The notes beneath the pieces are model-generated. The model was not told where the DNA came from, searched no databases, and saw only the letters and a program-made list of their open reading frames with translations. Below are positions 24,490 to 34,247 of a stretch of DNA of 64,000 bases, in pieces. Source of the DNA: JBAXPV01 sp037132075 (GTDB lineage Bacteria; Bacteroidota; Bacteroidia; Bacteroidales; CAIXZF01); the NCBI GenBank assembly GCA_037132075.1, contig JBAXPV010000007.1, positions 1-64,000 of the forward strand, read 5' to 3'. Position numbers and translations under genes: made by a program. Each line of letters starts with the position of its first letter. Positions within the stretch are counted from its first letter, which is position 1.

Positions 24490-26992
24490 CATCTTACGTT
24501 TATTGCGTAAACATCTGGTATTGTTATTGATTACTCCAGTTTTACTGGCTGGTTTAGTTGCCTATTTAACAAGAAATCCAACCTATGTCTTTTCATCCGA
24601 AACGACGCTTTTCACTGGTATTGCTTCAGGATCCAGTGTTGAGATGGACAAATCTTTCAATTATTTTGCAGCCAATATCGCTTTTGATAATCTTATAAAC
24701 ATCATCAAATCACGTGAGACGCAGCAGGAAGTAGCCATTCGATTGCTGGCACAGCACCTGATGCTAAAAAGCTATGATCCGAGGTATATTTCTAAGAAGT
24801 CATTTGATGAGTTAAGGAAGATCACCCCGAATTATATCTTTAAAATGGTTGTCAAAGATGGAAAATCCGTAGATGTCGCTAAAGATCATCCTGCGAAAGA
24901 GGCCGTAAGCGCCGGGGATGAAGAAGATACTATTTCTCAGAAGGACACCTTTTCATTCAAGGATTTGAATATGGGTGATTCAATGCAGATATTTCCACCT
25001 TCAATTGATCCAATCGCCTATGAACAGACTGTTAAGAATCTGGAAAACTATATGGCGAGCAGTGATACCAATTTTGTATACATGCTTCTTAATTTTGGTC
25101 ATCCCCATTATTCCATCAAGGCGATTTCTGCTGTGAATGTACAAAGGATTGCCACCAGCGATCTGGTCAGGTTAAAATATGATTCGGATGATCCAGGGAT
25201 TTGCCGGCAAACCTTAAGTTTGTTTACAGAAGCATGCATAAAAAATTATAAAGTCATCAAGGAAAATCGATCTGATGCCGTCGTGAAGTATTTTGAATTT
25301 CAGTTAAAACAAGCTGCTGATCGTCTCAAAGTCGGAGAGAGTAAGCTGTTGAAATTCAATGAGGATAATAACATTATCAATTATTACGAGCAAAGCAAGG
25401 CTGTTGCAGTTGTTAAGGAAGACCTGGAAGTAGATTACAACAAGATGAAGATAAAGGTCGCTGGAACCGAGGCTTCAATCAAACGTATAGAGGAAAAACT
25501 CGGGAACCAGCAGCTAATTCAGCTTAAAAGCGGTTCGATTATTCAAAAGCGAAATCAGCTGGGAGAAATAAGTGCTAAAATTGCTACTGCGGAAACAATA
25601 GAATATGGTAAGACAATTGATGATAAGGAACTTAGTAAGCTCAAGGCTGAGGCAGAAAATCTAAAAGAAGAGATTCGGAAAAATGTTAATGACCTGTACA
25701 GCTACAGTAACTCGACTGAAGGATTGCCAACAGCAAGGTTGCTTAACGATTGGATCACCAATGTGATTGAATTTGAGGATACTAAAGCAGGATTGCAGGT
25801 GCAGGCAGACCGGATCAAGGAATTCCAGAAGCAATATGCGATTTATGCACCTGCAGGAGCTAACCTAAAACGGATTGAACGGGAGATTAATGTTTCAGAG
25901 CAGGAATTCCTGGAAATATTGCATGGTCTCAATCTGGCCAAACTCAAAATGCAGGATGTAGAGTTATCATCGAATATCAAAGCGGTGGATCCTCCCTTTT
26001 TTCCACTGTCGCCTAACCCGACAAAGCGGAAGTTATTGGTGATAGTTGCTGCCTTGCTGGGTTTTCTCATGGTACTGACCACCGCGCTTGTGATGGAGTA
26101 TTTTGATGGGACGCTGAAAGATCCATCCAGAGCGGGTAAAAAGCTAAAGGTTAGGTCGGCCGGCGTTTTTCCGAAGATATTCCTGACAATAGGCTCCCTG
26201 AATTTTCCCTTTATAACCAATCGCGTTTTGGAGATGATTCTTCAAAGTATTGGCTTTTATTCGAAAACGAAGATTGAAGGCGGCAATCCACACATATTAT
26301 TGATATTCAGTACTTTAAATGATGAAGGCAAGACTGTTATCGCAGGAAATCTTGCCTTGAAAATGAAGATGCAGGGAAAGAGAGTCCTTTTTCTGAATTA
26401 TTCCCGGGAGTCATTACGTGAAAACGAATACTCGCAAATTGGATATACCGAAGCATCTGCCCCGGCTATTCCGGATGAATTCGGCCGTAAACAGCATCGT
26501 TTTTCCTTTATCAGCAGAATGTTCGGATATAGTGATACACGGGTGAATTACGACAGTCCGTTTTTGCAAAAACCGGAAAGCTACCTGAGCAAGGAAGAAT
26601 ATATTGAATACCGGATCGATGCCGGTTATTACTCTGCCAGGGGATTTGAAGATTTTTTAAAAACAAACAATATAACGCTGAATGTCGAGCCAGAGATTGT
26701 TTTAATAGAATTGCCACCGGTTTTATACTACCAATACCCGGCCAATCTGCTTGCCGCTGCCAATACTGTTGTTCTGGTATGCAGGGCAAACAGGATATGG
26801 TCAAAGGCTGATGAAGGTGTTATTAGTCATTTAAAGAAATTAACCAGCCAGGAACCCTATTTTATACTCAATGGTGTAGACTTGCCAGTTATTGAGGGTG
26901 TTTTGGGTGATCTCCCAAAGAGGAGGAGCCGGATGCGGCGTATAATTAAGAACATAGCCAGATTTCAATTCTTTAACCGACAAGAACTTTAG
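24476..26992 (+). CDS. Wzc-like polysaccharide co-polymerase with degenerate kinase domain
   Basis: Two membrane helices (about 18-36 and 520-541) bracket a large periplasmic region with coiled-coil stretches, as in chain-length regulators. The cytoplasmic C-terminus (about 600-838) resembles BY-kinase ATPase domains: STLNDEGKTVIAGNLALKM is the Walker A block, but the Walker B position reads VLIELPP (Glu where IIDTPP-like proteins have Asp). The tail (PKRRSRMRRIIKNIARFQFF) has no tyrosine cluster. It probably controls polymer length and export without classic tyrosine autophosphorylation. Confidence 0.85.
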   Translation: MKLIDILRLLRKHLVLLLITPVLLAGLVAYLTRNPTYVFSSETTLFTGIASGSSVEMDKSFNYFAANIAFDNLINIIKSRETQQEVAIRLLAQHLMLKSYDPRYISKKSFDELRKITPNYIFKMVVKDGKSVDVAKDHPAKEAVSAGDEEDTISQKDTFSFKDLNMGDSMQIFPPSIDPIAYEQTVKNLENYMASSDTNFVYMLLNFGHPHYSIKAISAVNVQRIATSDLVRLKYDSDDPGICRQTLSLFTEACIKNYKVIKENRSDAVVKYFEFQLKQAADRLKVGESKLLKFNEDNNIINYYEQSKAVAVVKEDLEVDYNKMKIKVAGTEASIKRIEEKLGNQQLIQLKSGSIIQKRNQLGEISAKIATAETIEYGKTIDDKELSKLKAEAENLKEEIRKNVNDLYSYSNSTEGLPTARLLNDWITNVIEFEDTKAGLQVQADRIKEFQKQYAIYAPAGANLKRIEREINVSEQEFLEILHGLNLAKLKMQDVELSSNIKAVDPPFFPLSPNPTKRKLLVIVAALLGFLMVLTTALVMEYFDGTLKDPSRAGKKLKVRSAGVFPKIFLTIGSLNFPFITNRVLEMILQSIGFYSKTKIEGGNPHILLIFSTLNDEGKTVIAGNLALKMKMQGKRVLFLNYSRESLRENEYSQIGYTEASAPAIPDEFGRKQHRFSFISRMFGYSDTRVNYDSPFLQKPESYLSKEEYIEYRIDAGYYSARGFEDFLKTNNITLNVEPEIVLIELPPVLYYQYPANLLAAANTVVLVCRANRIWSKADEGVISHLKKLTSQEPYFILNGVDLPVIEGVLGDLPKRRSRMRRIIKNIARFQFFNRQEL

Positions 26993-27003
26993 ACCCAACC
27001 TTC

Positions 27004-28380
27004 GTGAAAGTTGCACTGAATAAATTAGTCCGTGAGGCAAATTTCTTGTCATTGGCAGGTAATGTTTCTATTGCATTCTTTGGTTTTGCCGGGTTCGCGA
27101 TTCTGGCACGTTCATTTCCTGTTGAAATTTTCGGACAATGGGTTTTGTTTATTTCTTCGGGGACATTTATTGAGATGTTCCGTTTTGGGATCACTAACAC
27201 GGCAATAATCAGATATCTGGCGGGTGTGGAACATGAGGATCGCCTAAAGTTTGTTGGGTCTAATGGTTTGATTGGTCTGATTGCCACGGCTGGAATTGCT
27301 GTGATTTTATGGGCCTTTTACCTTGCATTTCCTGGCGCCATTGACAGGTCTGGTTACACTTTGTTTTTCGTCTGGTATCCTATCATGGCGTTTTTTAACT
27401 TACCGTATAATACTGCTTTAGTCATCATGCAAGCGGATATGCAGTTTGGGAAAATATTCCTGGTTAAACTCGTAAGTAGCGGAGGCTTTTTCCTAGTTCT
27501 TCTTTTGAATTTTTTATTTTTTAAGATGCCACTCATTCAACTTGTATGGGCTCAACTGGGGATCAGTCTGGTAACCTCTGCGCTTTGTGTGATGAAAGGC
27601 TGGGATGGCCTGAGACATGTTCGAAAAGCAACAAGCCGGACGAATAAAGTGCTGCTTGATTTCGGAAAATATACAACTTTTACGTTGATTGGCACCAACC
27701 TGTTGCGAAGTGCCGATACCCTGATCATCAGTCTCAGCCCTCTTGGTACGGCTGCAGTCGCTTTGTATAGTATCCCGATGAAACTTACTGAATTACAACA
27801 AATACCCTTGCGCAGTTTTGCTGCGACGGCTTTTCCTAAGATGTCGAAAGCAAGCATTCAGGGGAAAGTGGAGGAAGTGAAGGGGTATTTTTATTCCTAT
27901 TCCGGCGCCATGACTTACCTTTTCATCTTTATCAGCCTGGTGACTTTTGTGTTTGCTGATTTTTTTGTATTAATTTTAGGAGGAAAGCAATATATTGGAT
28001 TTGACCCTGTTACACGAACCAATACCGTTGAGATCGTTAGGATATTCTCATTTTATGGCCTGATTCTGCCGATTGACAGGATGACAGGTATAGGCCTTGA
28101 TGCGATCAACCGCCCTGACAAAAACTTTGTCAAGGTATTATATATGGTGATTGCAAATGTGGTAGGAGATTTAATTGCTGTGTTTATTTTTAAATCACTG
28201 GCAATAGTGGCTGTCGCTTCTATACTCTTTACATTGATTGGCGTAATTGTCGGTTATCATTTTCTGGATAAAGAGTTACGGCTTAATCACCGTTCTGTAT
28301 TTATAGAAGGTTTTGAGTTTTACAAGTCCAGTTTTTATAAAATACGAAGCCATCTTCCTAAATACCAGAGAAATAACTGA
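27004..28380 (+). CDS. Wzx-like polysaccharide flippase
   Basis: A polytopic protein of 458 residues with about 12-14 hydrophobic segments, of the MOP/polysaccharide-transport superfamily. It is expected to flip undecaprenyl-linked repeat units across the inner membrane. GTG start at 27004, 11 bases after the co-polymerase stop. Features such as FAGFAILARSFPVEIFGQWV near the N-terminus and the central SADTLIISLSPLGTAAVALYS stretch are typical. Placed between the co-polymerase and polymerase genes. Confidence 0.85.
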   Translation: MKVALNKLVREANFLSLAGNVSIAFFGFAGFAILARSFPVEIFGQWVLFISSGTFIEMFRFGITNTAIIRYLAGVEHEDRLKFVGSNGLIGLIATAGIAVILWAFYLAFPGAIDRSGYTLFFVWYPIMAFFNLPYNTALVIMQADMQFGKIFLVKLVSSGGFFLVLLLNFLFFKMPLIQLVWAQLGISLVTSALCVMKGWDGLRHVRKATSRTNKVLLDFGKYTTFTLIGTNLLRSADTLIISLSPLGTAAVALYSIPMKLTELQQIPLRSFAATAFPKMSKASIQGKVEEVKGYFYSYSGAMTYLFIFISLVTFVFADFFVLILGGKQYIGFDPVTRTNTVEIVRIFSFYGLILPIDRMTGIGLDAINRPDKNFVKVLYMVIANVVGDLIAVFIFKSLAIVAVASILFTLIGVIVGYHFLDKELRLNHRSVFIEGFEFYKSSFYKIRSHLPKYQRNN

Positions 28381-28396
28381 ATCTTCTGAATAATCT

Positions 28397-29884
28397 ATGC
28401 TGACAAACAACAATCCATTTGAGATAAGGACAGGGTCGGGGAAGCTGGGATCCCCTGTCTCTGTTATTCTCTTTTTGTGTGTTGGAGGGTTTTTGTCGTT
28501 GGTGATCAGCAAAGGTGGAATTCTTGCCGGAATCGGGCTTATCATTCTTCCATTTATTTTTGCTTACCTGGTATGGCTTTTCACTGATCCGATTGTAGGA
28601 ATCTATACCGCGATCGTTTTGGCATTTCTGATTTTGGGAATAGGAAGATATATTAGCGGAGTTCAGTGGGGACTGGCGATGGATTCCATATTGATCCTTA
28701 CGTTTTTAGCATTGATATTCAACAGGTTCAAAACCAGAATAGATTGGACACCAGCAAAAAAGGACATTACCTACCTGACAATTATCTGGTTTGTCTTTAC
28801 AATACTTGAGGCAGCAAACCCTGAGATCCGAAGTATGGAAGCCTACATCGGGGGCGTACGAGGAATTTCGTTTTATATGTTGCTTCTCATTCCGCTTACT
28901 TTATTGCTCATGAATACCAGGCGGAAAATGGATATATTCATATATATATGGTGTGGTTTCTCTCTGTTAGTTTCGCTCAAAGGAATCGTACAGTTGACGA
29001 TTGGAGTAGATCCCTGGGAAAGTGCATGGCTGGAGGCAGGTGCCAAAGTAACACATGTCATTTTCGGGAAATTGAGAATTTTCTCGTTTTTGTGTGATGC
29101 CGGGCAATTTGGCGCCAACCAGGCATATTCTGCAGTGGTGGCTTTAATCATTTCCTTTACAGAACCTGACAAGCGAAAAAAGGCATTTTACATTGTCGTG
29201 GCTGTATTGGGTTTGTATGGGATGTTGATTTCAGGAACACGCGGTGCGATCAGTATCCCCCTGGTAGGATTCATTTTGTATTTCGTAGTGAGGAAAAATG
29301 TCACTGTAATGGTGAGTGGCTTCTTTATTCTGGCAGTTGTTTTTTATTTCTTTAAATTTACAACAATTGGCCAGGAAAATCAGCAAATCAGGCGGATGCG
29401 GACAGCTTTTGACCCGAATGATGCCTCATTCCAGGTTAGGTTGGAAAACCAGCAAAAGCTAAAAGTATATCTGGCTTCACGACCTTTTGGAGGCGGAATT
29501 GGACACGGAGGCGTGAAGGCTCAGCGATATCTTCCTAATGCATTCCTGTCGAATATTGCTACTGACAGTTGGTATGTACTGATATGGGCTGAACAAGGCA
29601 TCATAGGTTTGGTGCTCCACCTTTTTATTCTTTTTTATGTTCTTATAAAATCGTCGTATCTTATCATGTTCAGAATAAGGGATCCAATAGTGAAAGCGAA
29701 GATGACCGCATTTGCTGCAGGGATGGCCGGGGTTATGGTTGCCTCCTACGGTAATGCAGTACTGGGAACACTGCCTACCGGAATGTTATTATATACAAGC
29801 ATGGCATTGATGTTAAATTCTGAAGTCTTTGATAGCAAGCCCGAAGGTGTGACTTTAATCCCCGAAAAGACAAGTAACATATAA
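28397..29884 (+). CDS. Wzy/O-antigen ligase-like polymerase
   Basis: An integral membrane protein of 495 residues with about 11-12 helices and one large periplasmic loop (about 310-400). The loop includes GGGIGHGGVKAQRYLPNAFL and TDSWYVLIWAEQGIIGL, the region where O-antigen ligase-family proteins carry their conserved Arg/His residues. SGTRGAISIPLVGFILYF is a further family mark. ATG at 28397, 16 bases after the flippase gene. It likely polymerises the repeat unit. Confidence 0.87.
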   Translation: MLTNNNPFEIRTGSGKLGSPVSVILFLCVGGFLSLVISKGGILAGIGLIILPFIFAYLVWLFTDPIVGIYTAIVLAFLILGIGRYISGVQWGLAMDSILILTFLALIFNRFKTRIDWTPAKKDITYLTIIWFVFTILEAANPEIRSMEAYIGGVRGISFYMLLLIPLTLLLMNTRRKMDIFIYIWCGFSLLVSLKGIVQLTIGVDPWESAWLEAGAKVTHVIFGKLRIFSFLCDAGQFGANQAYSAVVALIISFTEPDKRKKAFYIVVAVLGLYGMLISGTRGAISIPLVGFILYFVVRKNVTVMVSGFFILAVVFYFFKFTTIGQENQQIRRMRTAFDPNDASFQVRLENQQKLKVYLASRPFGGGIGHGGVKAQRYLPNAFLSNIATDSWYVLIWAEQGIIGLVLHLFILFYVLIKSSYLIMFRIRDPIVKAKMTAFAAGMAGVMVASYGNAVLGTLPTGMLLYTSMALMLNSEVFDSKPEGVTLIPEKTSNI

Positions 29885-29913
29885 AGTAAGCATAAACATA
29901 TAAAAAGCACTAT

Positions 29914-30936
29914 ATGAAAAAAATATTAGTTACAGGTGGAACAGGATTTATTGGTTCACATACAGCTGTAGAACTGATGCAACATGGTTATTGTGTTATC
30001 ATTGTCGATAATTTGTCAAATTCTTCTATCGGGGTTCTCGATAACATAGCCAAGATTACTGGAATCAGACCTGAATATGAACAGTTTGATCTGGCAGATG
30101 GCGCACTTACAGCAGATTTTTTTGCACGTAACAGTGACATTTCCGGGATCATCCATTTTGCTGCATATAAGGCAGTTGGGGAGTCTATGGAAAAGCCCCT
30201 TGACTATTACAGGAATAACCTGCAATCATTGATTAATGTCCTGGAGGGAATGAAAACGCAGAACATCCGTGACATCGTTTTCAGTTCATCCTGTACTGTT
30301 TACGGGCAGCCTGATGAATTGCCCGTCACGGAAGAAGCTCCAATGAAACCGGCCTGGTCGTCTTATGGCAATACCAAGCAGATGTGTGAAGACATTCTGA
30401 AATTTGCAACGCAGGCGCATCCCTTGCATGCCATCGCCTTACGTTATTTTAATCCTATCGGGGCACATGAATCTGCGCTTATCGGGGAGCTACCACTGGG
30501 TGTTCCAAGTAATCTTGTGCCTTTTATTACTCAAACTGCCATTGGCATTCGCCCATTTTTGAGGGTATTCGGAGATGATTACAACACTACTGATGGCACT
30601 GCAATCCGGGATTATATTCATGTGGTGGATATTGCCAGGGCGCATGTTGTTGCCGTGGAACGTATGGTTAATGGTAAAGGCAAATCAAATCTGGAGGTAT
30701 TCAATCTGGGTACTGGTAATGGTTTCTCGGTGCTGGATGTTATTAATTCCTTTGAAAAGGTGAGTGGCGAAAAATTGAATTATTCTATCGTACCGCGTCG
30801 TCCAGGCGATGTGGAGATGGTATGGGCTGATACTCGATTTGCAAACGAAGAACTTGGATGGAAAGCAGAGAAAAGCCTGGATGAGATGATGTCTTCTGCA
30901 TGGAAATGGGAAAAAGCGTTGGCAAGTAAAGCATAG
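29914..30936 (+). CDS. galE: UDP-glucose 4-epimerase
   Basis: Interconverts UDP-glucose and UDP-galactose. TGGTGFIGSHTAVEL at the N-terminus binds NAD, SSSCTVYGQPDELPVTE carries the catalytic Ser/Thr, YGNTKQMCED is the Tyr-x3-Lys pair, and LRYFNPIGAHESALIGE and ALRYFN-type motifs are GalE-specific. Full length at 340 residues. It supplies a galactose-type donor to the locus. Confidence 0.95.
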   Translation: MKKILVTGGTGFIGSHTAVELMQHGYCVIIVDNLSNSSIGVLDNIAKITGIRPEYEQFDLADGALTADFFARNSDISGIIHFAAYKAVGESMEKPLDYYRNNLQSLINVLEGMKTQNIRDIVFSSSCTVYGQPDELPVTEEAPMKPAWSSYGNTKQMCEDILKFATQAHPLHAIALRYFNPIGAHESALIGELPLGVPSNLVPFITQTAIGIRPFLRVFGDDYNTTDGTAIRDYIHVVDIARAHVVAVERMVNGKGKSNLEVFNLGTGNGFSVLDVINSFEKVSGEKLNYSIVPRRPGDVEMVWADTRFANEELGWKAEKSLDEMMSSAWKWEKALASKA

Positions 30937-30978
30937 GTTAGAAAAAGTAGTATATTTAATAAATTTAAGCACAGATCG

Positions 30979-32031
30979 ATGAAAAAGATTCTTGTTACAG
31001 GCGGTGCAGGTTTTATCGGCTCGCACCTGGTCAGGTTACTGGTGAAGAAATATCCTGACACACACATTGTTAATATCGACAAACTAACTTATGCCGGAAA
31101 TCTGGCTAATCTTACTGATATTCAAGATTCTGCGAATTATGAGTTTCTCAGAGGTGACATCGTGGATGATGACTTTGTACTTGAGACCTTCAAGTCTTAC
31201 AATTTTGACGGCGTGATCCACCTTGCCGCAGAATCGCATGTTGACCGTTCCATTACCAATCCCAAGGAATTTATCATGACGAATATTGTTGGCACATTAA
31301 ACTTGCTGAATGCAGCCAAGTTTTATTGGAAAGACAATTTTTCAGGAAAGCGTTTTTACCATGTCTCTACTGATGAAGTTTATGGTTCATTAGGCGATGA
31401 TGGTAAATTCGTGGAAACAACACCTTATGATCCCCGGAGTCCTTATTCAGCCTCCAAGGCCAGTAGCGATCACCTGGTACGGGCTTACCACCATACGTTT
31501 GGCTTACCTATAGTTATTTCTAATTGTTCCAATAACTATGGGCCCAATCAATTCCCTGAGAAGCTTATTCCTTTGATTATTAATAATATAAGGCATAATA
31601 AGCCATTGCCGGTGTATGGTCAGGGATTGAATATCCGTGATTGGCTTTATGTGGAGGATCATGCAAAAGCTATCGATCTTATCTATGAAAAAGGGATTAA
31701 TGGAGAAACCTACAATATCGGTGGTAACAATGAAAGGCAGAACATTGACATTGTCAAGACTTTATGTCATATCATGGACCGTAATCTTGGGAGGGCTGTT
31801 GGTGAGGGTGAAAAGCTGATCACCTATGTCACTGATCGGGCAGGTCATGATTTCAGATATGCCATTGATGCCTCCAAACTCCAAAATAGTCTGGGCTGGG
31901 CACCTGAAGTAAAATTTGACGAGGGCTTTGAGCAGACCGTTGCCTGGTACCTTGGGAATCAGGCCTGGCTTGATGAAGTCACATCGGGAAATTACCTGAA
32001 TTACTATGAAAAGATGTATCACAACCGTTAG
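30979..32031 (+). CDS. rfbB: dTDP-glucose 4,6-dehydratase
   Basis: Makes dTDP-4-keto-6-deoxyglucose. TGGAGFIGSHLVRLLV binds NAD, STDEVYGSLGDDG holds the catalytic Asp-Glu pair, YSASKASSDHLVRAYHHTFGLP the Tyr-x3-Lys, followed by NCSNNYGPNQFPEKLIPL. RfbA, RfbC and RfbD partners are not in this window, so the precursor and later steps must come from elsewhere, or the keto sugar is used by another enzyme. Confidence 0.95.
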   Translation: MKKILVTGGAGFIGSHLVRLLVKKYPDTHIVNIDKLTYAGNLANLTDIQDSANYEFLRGDIVDDDFVLETFKSYNFDGVIHLAAESHVDRSITNPKEFIMTNIVGTLNLLNAAKFYWKDNFSGKRFYHVSTDEVYGSLGDDGKFVETTPYDPRSPYSASKASSDHLVRAYHHTFGLPIVISNCSNNYGPNQFPEKLIPLIINNIRHNKPLPVYGQGLNIRDWLYVEDHAKAIDLIYEKGINGETYNIGGNNERQNIDIVKTLCHIMDRNLGRAVGEGEKLITYVTDRAGHDFRYAIDASKLQNSLGWAPEVKFDEGFEQTVAWYLGNQAWLDEVTSGNYLNYYEKMYHNR

Positions 32032-32057
32032 ATTCTTTAATCTCTAAATTGGTCGGG

Positions 32058-32972
32058 ATGGATTATCCACTGGTCTCAATTGTTACGGTCAACTACGACC
32101 ACCCTGAAGTTACATGTGCATTGCTGGGTTCTTTGCGCAAAGCGACCTACAAGAATATTGAGATATTGGTTGTCGATAATGCCTCCCCGAATGATGACCC
32201 TGACATCATCGTTCAATTTTATCCTGAAGTTGTTTTTATACAAAGTAAAGAAAACCTGGGGTTTGCCGGGGGTAACAATCTTGCTATCCGGCAGGCAAAA
32301 GGAAAGTATGTTTTACTGCTTAATAATGATACAGAAGTTGAGCCCGGATTCCTGGAGCCCCTGGTTGAAAAATGTGAGTTGAATCCGGCAATAGGTGCCG
32401 TTAGTCCGAAAATCCGTTATTACTCACAGCCAGATACCCTTCAGTTTACAGGACAGGCCCCAATAAATCCTTATACAATAAGAAGTTATGGGTATGGGCA
32501 TGGACAAAAAGACAATGGCCAGTTCGACAAGGACAGTCTGACTTATTTTGTACACGGAGCGGCCATGATGATCCCGATGGCGGTTATTCGTAAAGTAGGT
32601 CTGATGGCGGAATCGTATTTTCTGTATTATGAGGAGCTTGACTGGGGTGCCCGTGTCAGGGCTGCAGGGTATGAATTGTGGTATGTACATAATTCCATGA
32701 TACTTCATAAAGAATCGATTTCGACAGGGAAGTTATCTCCCTTCAAGACGTATTACATGAATCGGTCACGCTTTCTTTACCTAAGAAGAAATGTTCGGGG
32801 TTTCACCTTTTTCATCGCGATGCTGTTCCAGGTGTTTGTGGCAATTCCGAAGAATATTACCGTATACCTCTTCAAAAGGCAGGGTGGCCATTTGAAAGCC
32901 TATCTCAATGCAGTTTCATGGCATCTCGGTCATATGTCGGCTATTGAAATCCATAAAAATCCGGTGCTGTAA
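32058..32972 (+). CDS. family 2 glycosyltransferase (rhamnosyl/WcaA-like)
   Basis: Soluble GT-A transferase of 304 residues. VSIVTVNYDHPEVTCALL, LVVDNASPNDD and LLLNNDTEVEPGF (metal-binding site) are typical of GT2 proteins often annotated as rhamnosyltransferases, and a C-terminal hydrophobic stretch may associate with the membrane. ATG at 32058 gives the best fit to the first beta strand; a TTG lies nine bases earlier. Confidence 0.88.
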   Translation: MDYPLVSIVTVNYDHPEVTCALLGSLRKATYKNIEILVVDNASPNDDPDIIVQFYPEVVFIQSKENLGFAGGNNLAIRQAKGKYVLLLNNDTEVEPGFLEPLVEKCELNPAIGAVSPKIRYYSQPDTLQFTGQAPINPYTIRSYGYGHGQKDNGQFDKDSLTYFVHGAAMMIPMAVIRKVGLMAESYFLYYEELDWGARVRAAGYELWYVHNSMILHKESISTGKLSPFKTYYMNRSRFLYLRRNVRGFTFFIAMLFQVFVAIPKNITVYLFKRQGGHLKAYLNAVSWHLGHMSAIEIHKNPVL

Positions 32973-32997
32973 ACCATCAAAACCAAAACCAACAAAA

Positions 32998-34215
32998 ATG
33001 ATGTATCCCGCACTCTTCACCTTATATCAATCTTTCCAGATCCTGGTTTTTATATTGTTGGCTTTGGCCTCCCTGTACATTTTTGTATTTGCCTTTGCCG
33101 GATTATTTTACAGGCAAGCGGCCTATGTTTCTAACCCAAAACTTCGGAAAATTGCTGTGTTGATTCCCGGTTATAAAGAAGATGATGTCATCCTTGAAGT
33201 TGCGCAAGATGCTTTGAATCAGGATTATCCGCAGGACTTATATGATGTGGTTATCATTGCAGATTCTTTTCAGCAAGAAACAATTGACAAGCTTAAGGCA
33301 TTGCCAATAATAGTTATTGATGTCAAATTTGACAAAAGCACCAAATCAAAAGCCTTAAACAAGGCGATGGATCAGCTTCCTGCGGGTTATGAGATTGCGG
33401 TGGTACTGGATGCCGATAATCTGATGGCTAAGGATTTTCTTGCAAAGGTAAATGCTTCTTTTGAAAAGGGTTACATGGCTGTACAGGGGCATCGAGCTGC
33501 AAAAAATATGGATACTTCGCTGGCGGTACTTGATGCAGTCAGCGAGGAAATCAACAACCATATCTTTAGAAAAGGTCATCGTGTACTTGGGCTTTCATCT
33601 GCGATAATCGGTTCTGGTATGGCTTTTCAGTATGAATTTTTTAAAAGTATGATGTCGTCGGTCACTGCAGTTGGCGGGTTTGATAAGGAAATTGAGCTTA
33701 AAATGCTGAAGGATCAGTATAAGATCGCCTACCTAGATGATGCTTATGTTTATGACGAGAAGGTTCAGAAAGCCGAGGTATTCAGCAATCAAAGAAGACG
33801 GTGGTTGTCAGCCCAATTGCATTATTTCCGTAAAGATTTCTTTGCGTCATTAAAAGCATTGATTTTAAAAGGGAATGTTGATTATTTCGATAAATCCATA
33901 CAGTTTATTCAGCCACCCAGGGTCTTGTTGCTGGGGGCTATGATCATTTTTAATTTCTTTTTTATATTTGTTAATGTACTGATAGATAGATTTATATCAT
34001 ACAATTATTTCTGGCTTTCAATGGCAGGAGTTTGTCTGATGGCTTTCCTGTTCTCAGTACCTGCTTCTTTCTATAATATAAGAACATTAAGAGCCCTGGC
34101 AAGCCTGCCTAAAGGCATGTTGCTGATGCTTGGGTCATTGCTTAAAATCAAAGGGGCAAACAAGCAGTTCATTCATACCAAGCACAGTTCGGTCAAGTCA
34201 AAAACAGACTTATAA
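32998..34215 (+). CDS. membrane family 2 glycosyltransferase
   Basis: N-terminal helix (about 12-38), GT2 domain (IAVLIPGYKEDDVILEV, VIIADSF, AVVLDADNLM as the D-x-D site, NQRRRWLSAQ as the QxxRW-type acceptor motif), then three to four C-terminal helices. This architecture is that of processive or membrane-bound transferases. The frame opens earlier, at 32908 inside the previous gene, but ATG at 32998 (or 33001) lies after the upstream stop, directly before the first helix, and is the credible start. Confidence 0.88.
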   Translation: MMYPALFTLYQSFQILVFILLALASLYIFVFAFAGLFYRQAAYVSNPKLRKIAVLIPGYKEDDVILEVAQDALNQDYPQDLYDVVIIADSFQQETIDKLKALPIIVIDVKFDKSTKSKALNKAMDQLPAGYEIAVVLDADNLMAKDFLAKVNASFEKGYMAVQGHRAAKNMDTSLAVLDAVSEEINNHIFRKGHRVLGLSSAIIGSGMAFQYEFFKSMMSSVTAVGGFDKEIELKMLKDQYKIAYLDDAYVYDEKVQKAEVFSNQRRRWLSAQLHYFRKDFFASLKALILKGNVDYFDKSIQFIQPPRVLLLGAMIIFNFFFIFVNVLIDRFISYNYFWLSMAGVCLMAFLFSVPASFYNIRTLRALASLPKGMLLMLGSLLKIKGANKQFIHTKHSSVKSKTDL

Positions 34216-34247
34216 ATGGCTCAAAGTCATCATATAAAATACTTACT

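Noticed and set aside
32908..32997. 30-residue extension of the glycosyltransferase starting inside the previous gene
   Set aside because: Basic, Cys-rich sequence unlike the family; ATG at 32998 lies just after the upstream stop.
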